The notes under the pieces are model-generated. The model saw nothing but the letters and a program-made list of their open reading frames with translations. It did no database searches and had not been told where the DNA came from. The position numbers were made by a program, and so were the translations under genes. Of a stretch of DNA of 64,000 nucleotides, positions 26,543 to 34,565 are shown piece after piece (positions within the stretch are counted from its first letter, which is position 1; each line of letters begins with the position of its first letter). Origin of the DNA: JAFGOM01 sp964605795 (lineage in GTDB: Archaea; Halobacteriota; Methanomicrobia; Methanomicrobiales; Methanospirillaceae); contig CAZSDZ010000008.1 in assembly GCA_964605795.1 (NCBI GenBank), positions 10,943 to 74,942 on the forward strand, given 5' to 3'.

Positions 26543-26848
26543 ATGAATGGTGGTATCTGCTCCACATGTGGGCTGCCAAAAGAGTTATGTATCTGTGAAG
26601 AAGTAGCTAAAGAACAACAACGGATTAATGTTAAAATAAACAAGAGACGGTATGGAAAAGAGGTAACCGTCATTGAAGGCCTTGATCCCACTGATATCGA
26701 TCTTGATGTCCTCTCAAAGTTTATGAAGAATAAACTGGCCTGTGGGGGAACGGTTAAAGGAAATTCGATAGAATTGCAGGGTAATCATCGGGAACGGGTC
26801 ATTGCCCTTCTGGGGAGTAAGGGTTACGCGGTAGATAACATCAGTTGA
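26543..26848 (+). CDS. Translation initiation factor aIF1 (SUI1 family)
   Basis: 101 residues. The SUI1 fold is seen in KINKRRYGKEVTVIEGLD, then KFMKNKLACGGTVKGN and a final helix/strand with HRERVIALLGSKGY. The short N-terminal part has a zinc-knuckle-like ICSTCGLPKELCIC, common in archaeal members. It takes part in start-codon selection on the small ribosomal subunit. Single gene, divergent from cobQ and convergent with the OapC-like gene. Confidence 0.93.
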   Translation: MNGGICSTCGLPKELCICEEVAKEQQRINVKINKRRYGKEVTVIEGLDPTDIDLDVLSKFMKNKLACGGTVKGNSIELQGNHRERVIALLGSKGYAVDNIS

Positions 26849-26889
26849 TCGGGTACGAAAATGATCTGCCCGATGATACCATCGGGATT

Positions 26890-27255
26890 TTATTCTTTCT
26901 TTTTCCTTACCATTGAATGCAGGTTTAAGCGATACTCTCCGTCAGAACCGATTTTTATGACCCTGTCCGGAGATTGTGCCATCTGCACGAGGTTGATATC
27001 ATACTCCCCAGGTCTGACAATCGTGATACTTTCCGGTGAATCTCCGCTCGGAATTCGAGTCTTTTTATCTCTATTGCTCTCTTCTTCTTTCTTTTTTTCA
27101 TCAGGGCACCGATCAGGGGATGCCATCACAGGGTCATTTTTTTGTGACCGGTTTTTTTTGTAGATAAACCGTGTACTCCCGCAGACGCACCCTTTCAGGA
27201 TCTCTTCTGAAGCATCGGGATATTCTTTTCCGCAACGGGAGCAGATATGTGGCAT
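26890..27255 (-). CDS. Zinc-ribbon protein of the OapC/ArvC (DUF2072) type
   Basis: 121 residues from the ATG at 27255, one base after the stop of the DUF2073 gene. A GTG upstream (27279) would add eight residues but is less like the family, which begins at the ribbon. The N-terminus is a zinc ribbon, CSRCGKEY ... CVCGS. A charged low-complexity middle and a conserved end (GEYDINLVQMAQSPDRVIKI) follow. Third gene of a three-gene unit with an Era-like GTPase and OapB-type protein; this trio is a recurring archaeal set. Function in archaea is not established. Confidence 0.85.
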   Translation of the reverse strand: MPHICSRCGKEYPDASEEILKGCVCGSTRFIYKKNRSQKNDPVMASPDRCPDEKKKEEESNRDKKTRIPSGDSPESITIVRPGEYDINLVQMAQSPDRVIKIGSDGEYRLNLHSMVRKKKE

Positions 27256-27256
27256 A

Positions 27257-27634
27257 TTATCCGGTAGTAAGCCAGGCACTGAGAAGATCTTTGTTCTTCT
27301 GGATCAGGGTCAATTGATTGGCAGGTCCGATAACCGTCAGCCGTGATCCCTCTTCTGGTGATCCCTGATGGATAAACCGGGACAATACGCCCCCCTGTCG
27401 TGTTCTCCCCGGGTATGTCTCTATCTCAATTCCTGAAAACTGGTCTGGTTTTATCTGCAGCATTGTCATCTCGATGAGTTCGCTCTGCTCCTGCGGGCTT
27501 AAACCCGATTCAAGGATGACTATTGTGCCTTCCCTGACACGCTCAAGTATCAGTTGTATCTTCTCGGTTGAGGGCATATTCCTCAACCGGTCTGCCGATA
27601 TCATATCAATCCTGACTCCCTGCATCTGTCTCAC
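27257..27634 (-). CDS. OapB/ArvB-family protein (DUF2073)
   Basis: 125 residues with the DUF2073 pattern: GVRIDMISADRLRNM, a helical KIQLILERVREGTIVILESG, LSPQEQSELIEMTMLQI, and SRLTVIGPANQLTLI near the C-terminus. Bacterial OapB binds the OLE RNA; archaeal homologues accompany an Era-like GTPase. It overlaps the GTPase gene by four bases (ATGA) and precedes the zinc-ribbon gene by one base. RNA binding here is inference from the bacterial relative. Confidence 0.88.
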   Translation of the reverse strand: MRQMQGVRIDMISADRLRNMPSTEKIQLILERVREGTIVILESGLSPQEQSELIEMTMLQIKPDQFSGIEIETYPGRTRQGGVLSRFIHQGSPEEGSRLTVIGPANQLTLIQKNKDLLSAWLTTG

Positions 27635-28266
27635 CGAAAAGTCCGAATCATTGCATCGTACAGTTCATCAATCTTCATCCCTTCCAGACAGGAGACCGGA
27701 ATGACGGGATGCTGGGGAAAGGCGTTCCTGATGGTATGCGGAGCAGCCTCGGGGAGGTCAATCTTGTTTGCTGCGATGACGACAGGAAGGTTCCTGCTTT
27801 CAATAATACCGATCATCATAATATTGACCTGGATAAAGGGATCCTCTGTGGCATCCATCATGTATACAACGCCGTCGATGTCTTCACGTAACCAGTGCAT
27901 GGCCTCGGCAACACCTTCCGTTGCTTCCCGTGCACGTTTTATCGCTTCTTCCTTGCAGAGTCCGTACTCCAGGAATTCATTGTAGTCTACCTTTGTCGTA
28001 ACACCCGGTGTATCAACGATATCGATTGTGATAGAATTTCCTGAAGAACCGATGATTGAGATGTTCTCATTGCGGAGGGCCTTCCTTGTCTCATGGGGAA
28101 TCTCGCTTATCGTTCCGTCATTACCTGACACTTCCTTCCAGTCATGGGTGATTCGATTCGCAAGAGTTGTCTTCCCTGCATTGGGAGGTCCGTAAATTCC
28201 TATCCGAAGAGTTTTTTTCTGGAAAAGGCGCGACAGGAGCATAGAGAATGTCTGACTTAAGCCCAT
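27631..28266 (-). CDS. Era-like GTP-binding protein (OapA/ArvA-type)
   Basis: 211-residue small GTPase of the TRAFAC/Era type. G1 is GPPNAGKTT (about residues 25-33), G3 DTPG (about 84-87) and G4 NKID (about 166-169); a KALRNENISIIGSSGNS segment lies between G1 and G3. No KH domain follows, unlike bacterial Era. First gene of the three-gene unit; the T10 tract and promoter region of the divergent CBS gene lie upstream. Likely acts with its two partners, possibly on RNA or the ribosome. Confidence 0.9.
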   Translation of the reverse strand: MGLSQTFSMLLSRLFQKKTLRIGIYGPPNAGKTTLANRITHDWKEVSGNDGTISEIPHETRKALRNENISIIGSSGNSITIDIVDTPGVTTKVDYNEFLEYGLCKEEAIKRAREATEGVAEAMHWLREDIDGVVYMMDATEDPFIQVNIMMIGIIESRNLPVVIAANKIDLPEAAPHTIRNAFPQHPVIPVSCLEGMKIDELYDAMIRTFR

Positions 28267-28470
28267 GATGAATCCCTGGATTGGTTAGCGAGGTAGATAT
28301 GTGGGTATCGTGTATGTGATTCTGTAACCCGCTGCGTATATAGTGTTACGTTTTTTAAGTATTTGAGTGATCTTTTTTTTTTAGCGGTAATCAGGAGACC
28401 AATTCATTATTTAGGATGATGCACTATAATGGGATCTTATAGGTCTATTACGATATAGGAGGTGATGCGT

Positions 28471-29037
28471 ATGACATATAAAAACGACTCAATGCAACTG
28501 GAAACCCATCTGCCTGTAAAAGAGGTGATGCGGTCTCATGTGAATACGATTGACGATAATGCAACGGTAGCAGAAGCCGCTCTACGGATGTGCAGCAAAG
28601 AACCCAGTGGTAGTTGTATCGTTCTTCGTGATTCGATACCGGTGGGGATAGTGACAGAGCAGGATATCAACTGCAAGGTCGTTGCGAGGGATAAAAAACC
28701 AGGGAAAGTCCTTGTAAAGGAGATTATGACGACACCTCTCATTACGTTGCATGGCGACAAGACCGTTGAGGAGGCTGCCCGTCTTATGACCCAGAAAAGG
28801 GTGAGACGGCTGCCACTTGTGGATGACCATGGTGAAGTGATAGGTATTGTAACCGTGCGGGATATTGTTGCGGTGGCAACAACAATCAATGAACTCATGG
28901 AGAATCTCATTGAGATCAACAGAAGCGGGGAGGGGGAGTTTGGCATGTGCAGCAGGTGCGGAAAGATGACCGATCAACTGCGAAATGCTGACAGTAATCT
29001 TCTCTGTCCTGCCTGCTATGATGAAGAGAGATTATAA
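28471..29037 (+). CDS. Two-CBS-domain protein with C-terminal zinc ribbon
   Basis: 188 residues from the ATG at 28471, chosen because an almost perfect AGGAGGTGAT ribosome-binding site starts at 28457. CBS unit 1 (VKEVMRSHVNTI...IPVGIVTEQDI) and unit 2 (VKEIMTTPLITL...EVIGIVTVRDIV) form one Bateman pair. A zinc ribbon follows, CSRCGKM ... CPACYDEE. CBS pairs usually bind adenine nucleotides or similar ligands. First of four CBS genes in a row; it has its own upstream promoter area. Confidence 0.9.
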   Translation: MTYKNDSMQLETHLPVKEVMRSHVNTIDDNATVAEAALRMCSKEPSGSCIVLRDSIPVGIVTEQDINCKVVARDKKPGKVLVKEIMTTPLITLHGDKTVEEAARLMTQKRVRRLPLVDDHGEVIGIVTVRDIVAVATTINELMENLIEINRSGEGEFGMCSRCGKMTDQLRNADSNLLCPACYDEERL

Positions 29038-29262
29038 GTGCAAGGGAGAAGATTTTTCACCTGCAAAAACTCCTGTCAGATTCAGCAATTTCAGGATAGG
29101 ATCCGGATATATCCGGTATTCATGATGAATAGTACCTGTAATGAGTTTTTTTGGGAAGAGAGATGAGATATGAATCAGCCCAGATTTCCCTGTATGGTAC
29201 ATCCTACCGATCCGGAATTCTTCTCTCGCTTACGGGAATGTTTGGAATAGCAATAGATACAA

Positions 29263-30162
29263 ATGACTGGAAAAAAACTGAAGAACAGGGATAACGAATC
29301 CAATATTGGTGACCTGGCTGAATCCGGGTCAATTATGAAAATTGCTACCCGCAATGTAATATCTGCACCTCCTACCATGCGGATTTATGGTGCGGTCGAG
29401 ACGCTTGCACACTGGGGATTCCGGCGTCTTCCCATCGTGGACCCCGGAACTCACCGGTTAAAGGGAATCCTGACGATTCCTGACCTTATTAATTTTCTCG
29501 GGGGTGGTGAGAAGTTTAATCTTATCAATGTGAAGCATGCAGGGAATTTTCTGGCTGCGATTAATGAGAGCGTTTCAAAGATCATGCGTCAGGATGTGTG
29601 CACCCTCCAACTTTCAGCCTCGGTTGAGGATGCGATTACCATCATTGTCAAAAACAGAATAGGCGGTATTCCTATTGTGGACGATTCTGGTGTACTGGTT
29701 GGAATCGTGACAGAACGCGACGTTTTACGGGTTCTGGCAAAGCGCTCATCATATCAGCCTATCCGCGAAGTGATGTCGACGCGACTGGTTGTCGCAGGTC
29801 CTGATCAGTTACTCTCAGAAGTAACCAGGATATTAAATAAGCATGGATTTCGGCGTCTTCCGATCATCAGTGACAACATTCTCTTTGGCATCATTACTGC
29901 CACAGATATCATGAATTATCTCGGGTCAGGAAGGGTTTTTGAGAAGCTCGTAACCGGTCATGTTGACGAGGTTATCTGCATCCCGGTCAGGGAACTCATG
30001 AGTACAAAGAATCTTTACTTAACGAGCCCAAACAAATCTGTTTCAGAAGTATGCCAGGATATGCTTGAGAAGAAAGTCGGAGCTTTCCCTGTAATCGAAG
30101 ATAATCATCTCGTTGGTCTTGTAACTGAATTCGACATGGTACAGCTCCTCTCAAAGGAGTGA
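29263..30162 (+). CDS. Four-CBS-domain protein
   Basis: 299 residues made of four CBS units, i.e. two Bateman pairs, with no other catalytic domain. Units begin near ATRNVISAPPT, KIMRQDVCTLQ, EVMSTRLVVAG and ELMSTKNLYLT, and each ends in a typical G-I-(V/I)-T-x-x-D(I/V/M) segment. The first unit carries a longer insert after PIVDPGTHRLKG. Upstream lies a 225-base gap without any gene. The next CBS gene starts seven bases after the stop, so these are cotranscribed. Ligand and target are unknown. Confidence 0.9.
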   Translation: MTGKKLKNRDNESNIGDLAESGSIMKIATRNVISAPPTMRIYGAVETLAHWGFRRLPIVDPGTHRLKGILTIPDLINFLGGGEKFNLINVKHAGNFLAAINESVSKIMRQDVCTLQLSASVEDAITIIVKNRIGGIPIVDDSGVLVGIVTERDVLRVLAKRSSYQPIREVMSTRLVVAGPDQLLSEVTRILNKHGFRRLPIISDNILFGIITATDIMNYLGSGRVFEKLVTGHVDEVICIPVRELMSTKNLYLTSPNKSVSEVCQDMLEKKVGAFPVIEDNHLVGLVTEFDMVQLLSKE

Positions 30163-30169
30163 TTCTTTC

Positions 30170-30943
30170 ATGATTGTATCAGACAGCATGTCATCACCAG
30201 TCTATGTTGCGTCTCCAACTGATACCGTGGCACATGCCCGAAACCTGATGCTTAAACGGCATGTATCACGGATTCCGGTTGTTGAGAATAACCGGCTGGT
30301 GGGTATTATAACAAAGAAAGATATCGGGTACAGCCTGCAGAAGAAAGGACCGGTCTGGAGAGAGAGATCTCCTGATTCAGCAATGCTAAAGACTCTGATG
30401 AGCATTGATCCGGTCACCGTATCGCCGGGATCGGGAGTCCGGGATGCCGTATCTATCATGAAGGGTCACGAGATATCCGGTCTCCCTGTCGTTGAGCAGG
30501 GGATGGTTGTTGGGATATATACAAAGACTGATATCCTGTCTTCTGACCTGGTTTTGACCTTGAAAGGAAAAGTACGGCATTACATGAATCCGCCCTCACT
30601 GGTATCAGGGGATCATTCACTTGATCATGTCATTGACTGCATGCGATCCGGACCAGGGAAAGTCTTTGTGACCGGTGAAGATGGTATGGTTGCAGGAGTT
30701 ATCTCTGAGACGAACCTTGCCTTTTATCAGGTACGGAATGAAATTGAGAGGCACAAAGAAGATGATCCAACTGCTTCACGCATAATGACCAGCCCGGTAA
30801 TCTGTGTCAGTCCTGATGATAAAATTAAAGAAGCAGTACGCCTGATGCTGCAACACCGGATAACCAGTGTGTGTGTCACACACAAGGGATGTGTGAAGGG
30901 AATAGTAACACGAGACGATATAATACACGAGGTAATACGATGA
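30170..30943 (+). CDS. Four-CBS-domain protein
   Basis: 257 residues, four CBS units back to back (starting VSDSMSSPVYV, LKTLMSIDPVTV, VRHYMNPPSLVS and ASRIMTSPVICV). The third unit is the most divergent (GPGKVFVTGEDG). Preceded by an AGGAG site 13 bases before the ATG; its stop overlaps the ATG of the next CBS gene (ATGA). No effector domain. Confidence 0.9.
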   Translation: MIVSDSMSSPVYVASPTDTVAHARNLMLKRHVSRIPVVENNRLVGIITKKDIGYSLQKKGPVWRERSPDSAMLKTLMSIDPVTVSPGSGVRDAVSIMKGHEISGLPVVEQGMVVGIYTKTDILSSDLVLTLKGKVRHYMNPPSLVSGDHSLDHVIDCMRSGPGKVFVTGEDGMVAGVISETNLAFYQVRNEIERHKEDDPTASRIMTSPVICVSPDDKIKEAVRLMLQHRITSVCVTHKGCVKGIVTRDDIIHEVIR

Positions 30944-31716
30944 CCAATACATTAACAGTAAAAGATTTGATGTCTAAACCAGTAACTGTCGCAAAATCAG
31001 TCCCCATCACAGAAGCATTGGATAAGATGCTTGATGAAGAGATAGACCCCCTCATTGTCATGCATAATGATGAGGTTGTAGGGACCGTCTCACGGTTCTG
31101 TGTTGCAGAGAAACTTGGGACAAAACGGAACTCTGATCTTTCTCCAACTGCAATCCGGGTTGCAAATGCACTTGATGAAGATTTTACCATTATTTACGAG
31201 GATGAAGACCTCGATATTTTAATTCCGCTCCTGCAGCAGTACAAACTGGTGGTCGTTTATAACGCTGATAATACCCTGATAGGTCAGGTGACATCAGGAG
31301 ATGTTCTTGCTAAAGTGAGACCAGAGGGTGATCTCTCATCGGTTGTTCAGACTGCATACAGCATTGATGCAGATGAACGTGTTGTGCATCTCAGAAGGAG
31401 GATGATAGATGAAAAGATATCACGGTTTGTTGTCACGAATGGTGATGAGATTGTCGGGGTGGTATCTGAGACTGATGTTGCGGTATCGCTCCGGAAATTC
31501 CGCGAATCAGTAGAGGACCGGTACCAGGAGCACCAGGTTCGGAACATTCTTGTCAGGGACATCATGAGTTCCCCGGTGATATCGGTAGAAGAGGATGCTT
31601 TGAATCCTGCAACCATCGACATCATGCTTAATAAGAAGATCAGTTCAATTCCTATCACCCGGAAAGGTAAACTGGCCGGTATCGTGACCAGAATGTCTCT
31701 TATTCAGGCACTCTGA
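30940..31716 (+). CDS. Four-CBS-domain protein
   Basis: 258 residues from the ATG at 30940, which overlaps the previous stop; earlier in-frame starts would lie inside the upstream gene. Units start at VKDLMSKPVTV, near IRVANALDEDFTII, VQTAYSIDADE and VRDIMSSPVISV. The second and third lack the usual MS motif and are degenerate. Translationally coupled to the preceding CBS gene; last of the series. The products may assemble together, but this is inference. Confidence 0.9.
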   Translation: MTNTLTVKDLMSKPVTVAKSVPITEALDKMLDEEIDPLIVMHNDEVVGTVSRFCVAEKLGTKRNSDLSPTAIRVANALDEDFTIIYEDEDLDILIPLLQQYKLVVVYNADNTLIGQVTSGDVLAKVRPEGDLSSVVQTAYSIDADERVVHLRRRMIDEKISRFVVTNGDEIVGVVSETDVAVSLRKFRESVEDRYQEHQVRNILVRDIMSSPVISVEEDALNPATIDIMLNKKISSIPITRKGKLAGIVTRMSLIQAL

Positions 31717-31824
31717 TCTTCTTTTTTCGTTTCCAGTCATTGGTGGTGTTTTTTCCGATAAACATTCTGATACGATAAAACTGGCCCAATAGTACCCCGG
31801 TTCCCGGAACATGTATCAGTATCC

Positions 31825-31830
31825 TTATAT
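31825..31830 (+). promoter_or_regulatory. TATA box of deoxyhypusine synthase
   Basis: TTATAT is centred about 28 bases before the ATG at 31856, which predicts a leaderless transcript and supports that ATG over the one at 31811. Confidence 0.4.
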
Positions 31831-31855
31831 CGCAACCAGACGAATTGATTCAGCA

Positions 31856-32821
31856 ATGAATATGAGACCCACACAGGCAGTTGTCCCTGAACCTGATATA
31901 GAGACATTGCTTATGGGTATGAGCAAAACCGGATTCCAGGGCAGGAAACTGGGAGAATCGTTACAGATATGGAAGGAGATGTTACACGAGCCTGATATCT
32001 GTATCATGCTTGGGTTATCTGGTGCAATGATTCCTGCCGGGATGCAGGAACTGCTTATTGCGCTTGTAGAGAACCATTTTGTTGATCTCATCGTATCCAC
32101 AGGTGCGAATATCTTCCATGATGTCTGTGAGCATTGTGGAATCAGGCATTATCTTGGGCATCATCATGTTGATGACAGGGATCTCCTTTCCAGAGGGATA
32201 GATCGCATCTATGATGTATTTGCCTATGAAAAGCAGTTTCGTGAGGTGGATAATATCATCGCCGCTTTTGTTAGTGAGATGGGAGGGATCAAAGGGTCAT
32301 CCTCTGATTTTCTTAAAACCCTTGGGAAATGGCTTATTGAAAGATATCCAGAGGGTCATTCACTGACTGCAGCCTGTGTGACCCATGATATACCCATACT
32401 CGTCCCAGCACTTGCTGATTCTTCCATTGGGATTGGCCTTGTTATTGCAAGGAGGAATGGGGTATCTGTCCAGGTGGACCAGATAGCTGATGCCGATATC
32501 ATAACCGGGATGGTAGAGGAGGCCACAAAGACCGGTGTTGTCTATGTTGGGGGGGGGGTGCCGAAAAATTTTATTCAGCAGACCCAGGTGATTGCATCGA
32601 TTCATTGTGCCGACTGCGGGGGTCACGATTATGCAATCCAGTATACAACTGATTCTCCCCAATTCGGCGGACTCTCTGGTTGTAGCTTTGAAGAGGCGAT
32701 ATCATGGGGCAAAGAGTCCTTGCAGTGCAGACATGTCCAGTGTTTTTGTGACGCAACCATCGCATTACCGCTCATTGTTTCTGCATTAGTATCCGGAGGG
32801 GTTACCCGGAACAAGAGATAA
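31856..32821 (+). CDS. dys: Deoxyhypusine synthase
   Basis: Transfers the aminobutyl group of spermidine to a lysine of initiation factor aIF5A. 321 residues from the ATG at 31856, chosen because a TATA box lies 28 bases before it and the family motif GMSKTGFQGRKLGESL follows soon after. Seen: STGANIFHDVCEHCG (NAD-binding), GHHHVDDRDLL, VGGGVPKNFIQQ, and the active-site lysine in SWGKES (K286). The coding sequence contains an uninterrupted run of ten G around 32549-32558. Confidence 0.94.
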   Translation: MNMRPTQAVVPEPDIETLLMGMSKTGFQGRKLGESLQIWKEMLHEPDICIMLGLSGAMIPAGMQELLIALVENHFVDLIVSTGANIFHDVCEHCGIRHYLGHHHVDDRDLLSRGIDRIYDVFAYEKQFREVDNIIAAFVSEMGGIKGSSSDFLKTLGKWLIERYPEGHSLTAACVTHDIPILVPALADSSIGIGLVIARRNGVSVQVDQIADADIITGMVEEATKTGVVYVGGGVPKNFIQQTQVIASIHCADCGGHDYAIQYTTDSPQFGGLSGCSFEEAISWGKESLQCRHVQCFCDATIALPLIVSALVSGGVTRNKR

Positions 32822-32999
32822 AGCGAGATCTCTCATAACAACTCTTTGGGTCTCTTTGTACCTATTCTCAAACAGCATCTGATCCCACATGCAGGTATAT
32901 CGTTTTTCTCCCGGCAATCGTGTCCGTATTTCAGGATCTCTCTTGTAACAGAACTTTTATATGGGTATATTACGCATGTAATAAAGCACAATTACTGTA

Positions 33000-33017
33000 G
33001 CAACAGGTATCTGTTGC
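33000..33017 (+). repeat. Perfect hairpin upstream of tRNA-Ser
   Basis: GCAACAG, loop GTAT, CTGTTGC: a seven-base-pair perfect inverted repeat, 28 bases before the tRNA. A TATA-like TTTATATG lies near 32956, so the hairpin would be in the leader of the tRNA-ribosomal protein transcript. A role in processing or control is possible. Confidence 0.4.
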
Positions 33018-33045
33018 GAGTATCCAAAAGATGCGAGATTTTGTT

Positions 33046-33130
33046 GTTGAGATAGCCAAGCTTGGTATGGCGCAGGGTTGCTAACCCTGTGTCCCCCTGG
33101 GACTCGGGGGTTCAAATCCCTCTCTCAACG
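33046..33130 (+). tRNA. tRNA-Ser (anticodon GCU)
   Basis: 85-base class II tRNA. Acceptor GTTGAGA/TCTCAAC with discriminator G; anticodon stem CAGGG/CCCTG around TTGCTAA gives GCU, reading AGC/AGU serine codons. The long variable arm GTCCC...GGGAC identifies the serine class, and the T loop is TTCAAAT. It lies 30 bases before rps13 on the same strand, so it probably heads the ribosomal protein transcript. Confidence 0.96.
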
Positions 33131-33160
33131 CTTGAATCAAATCTCCAAATGAGGATTTTG

Positions 33161-33610
33161 ATGGCTGAAGAAGATATTAATTATTTCGTCAGGATCAGCA
33201 ACACTGACCTTGACGGTACAAAACCGGTTCTTGTATCACTCACCGGCATCAAGGGTGTGGGTAGGCATACTGCACATATCATCGCAGAGAAGGCAGGTGT
33301 AAATAAACATGATCTCATGGGTAAGCTTGATGATGCATCGGTCGACCGTCTGCGTGAGGTTGTTGATTCTTATGGTGAGCAGGTCCCCGACTGGATGACA
33401 AACCGTCCAAAAGATGTTTATACTGGGGAGAAACGCCATCTTCTTGCGGTTGATGTCTCCCTGACACTGGATGATGATATCAACATCTTAAAGAAGATTC
33501 GATCGTACCGTGGTATCAGGCACGAAACCGGTCAGAAGGTCAGGGGTCAGCGTACCAAATCCACCGGCAGGACAGGAATAACCGTTGGTGTCAGAAGAAA
33601 GAAGAATTAG
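33161..33610 (+). CDS. rps13: Ribosomal protein S13
   Basis: 149 residues from the ATG at 33161, chosen because TGAGGA stands six bases before it; the ATG at 33149 would add four residues. Family motifs: FVRISNTDLDG, LTGIKGVGRHTA (helix-hairpin-helix), SYRGIRHETGQKVRGQRT and a basic C-terminal tail. It sits in the head of the small subunit and contacts tRNA. First protein gene of the S13-S4-S11-RpoD-L18e-L13-S9-RpoN series. Confidence 0.97.
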   Translation: MAEEDINYFVRISNTDLDGTKPVLVSLTGIKGVGRHTAHIIAEKAGVNKHDLMGKLDDASVDRLREVVDSYGEQVPDWMTNRPKDVYTGEKRHLLAVDVSLTLDDDINILKKIRSYRGIRHETGQKVRGQRTKSTGRTGITVGVRRKKN

Positions 33611-33621
33611 GTGAAGATGCA

Positions 33622-34167
33622 ATGGGATATCCAGGAAAGAATCATAAACAGTATCAGGCACCAAAACGGCCGTTTGAACTCTCCCGTATCGAGGAAGAGA
33701 CTCATCTCGTGATAAATTACGGTCTTCGAAACAAGCGTGAGGTCTGGAAAGCAAAAGATGCTCTTCGAAGGTACCGAAAAGCAGCACGAGAGATTATTGC
33801 GTTGATGTCTGCGGGAACCGATCAGGGTAAGATTGAGGATAAGAAGGATCAACTCATCGGTTACTTAAGTCGCCTGGGTCTGCTGGCTCCTGATGCCGGT
33901 ATTGATCATGTGCTCTCACTCAAGGTTGAACAGCAGCTTGGTCGTCGGCTCCAGACTCTGGTATATCAGGGGGGTCTGGCACGGTCCCCCAAACAGGCAC
34001 GCCAGTTTATCACCCATGGTCATATCGCGATCAGCGGTAAGAAAGTAACGGTACCGGGATACCTGGTAAAGAAGACAGAAGAAGAGAGTATTTCATATTA
34101 TGGCAAATCCCCTCTCGTCAGTGATCTGCATGCAGAACGTGGGCGTATCGCAAAGATAGGAAGGTAA
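33622..34167 (+). CDS. rps4: Ribosomal protein S4
   Basis: 181 residues. The N-terminal MGYPGKNHKQYQAPKRPFE and the S4 RNA-binding domain (RSPKQARQFITHGHIAISGK) are clear. Primary 16S rRNA-binding protein. GGTGA precedes the ATG, 11 bases after rps13. It ends two bases before rps11. Confidence 0.97.
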   Translation: MGYPGKNHKQYQAPKRPFELSRIEEETHLVINYGLRNKREVWKAKDALRRYRKAAREIIALMSAGTDQGKIEDKKDQLIGYLSRLGLLAPDAGIDHVLSLKVEQQLGRRLQTLVYQGGLARSPKQARQFITHGHIAISGKKVTVPGYLVKKTEEESISYYGKSPLVSDLHAERGRIAKIGR

Positions 34168-34169
34168 CG

Positions 34170-34565
34170 ATGGCATCTGAAAAGGAAAAGTGGGGTGTAG
34201 CCCATATATTCGCGTCCTTTAACAACACTATCATCACCCTGACCGATTTAAGCGGTGCTGAGACTATCACAAAGAGCAGTGGTGGAATGGTTGTTAAGCA
34301 GGATCGCAATGAAAGTTCTCCATATGCAGCCATGCAGATGGCTCAGAATATTGCACAGGCAGCCCAGGAAAAAGGGATTGTTGGTGTTCATGTCAGGGTG
34401 CGTGCTCCCGGGAGAGGAAAACAGCGAAGCCCCGGGCCCGGTGCCCAGGCAGCAATACGTGCACTCGCGCGAGCAGGGATGCGTATCGGGATTATTGAGG
34501 ATGTAACCCCGGTCCCCCATGATTCAATCCGTGCCAAGGGTGGCAGGAGAGGTCGGAGAGTCTGA
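34170..34565 (+). CDS. rps11: Ribosomal protein S11
   Basis: 131 residues. Motifs HIFASFNNTIITLTDLSG, the KQDRNESSPYAAMQMA segment, and the end PGAQAAIRALARAGMRIG plus GRRGRRV match archaeal S11 of the small-subunit platform. AGGAAGG precedes the ATG. Its stop overlaps the rpoD start (TGATG). Confidence 0.97.
   Translation: MASEKEKWGVAHIFASFNNTIITLTDLSGAETITKSSGGMVVKQDRNESSPYAAMQMAQNIAQAAQEKGIVGVHVRVRAPGRGKQRSPGPGAQAAIRALARAGMRIGIIEDVTPVPHDSIRAKGGRRGRRV

Noticed and set aside
26246..26691. Two minus-strand frames (78 and 124 codons) in the cobQ-aIF1 gap
   Set aside because: One overlaps aIF1 antisense; both have atypical composition and no homology that I recognise.
33062..33160. Start of rps13 inside tRNA-Ser
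   Set aside because: The longer frame runs through the tRNA; S13 homology begins at 33161 with a ribosome-binding site directly before it.
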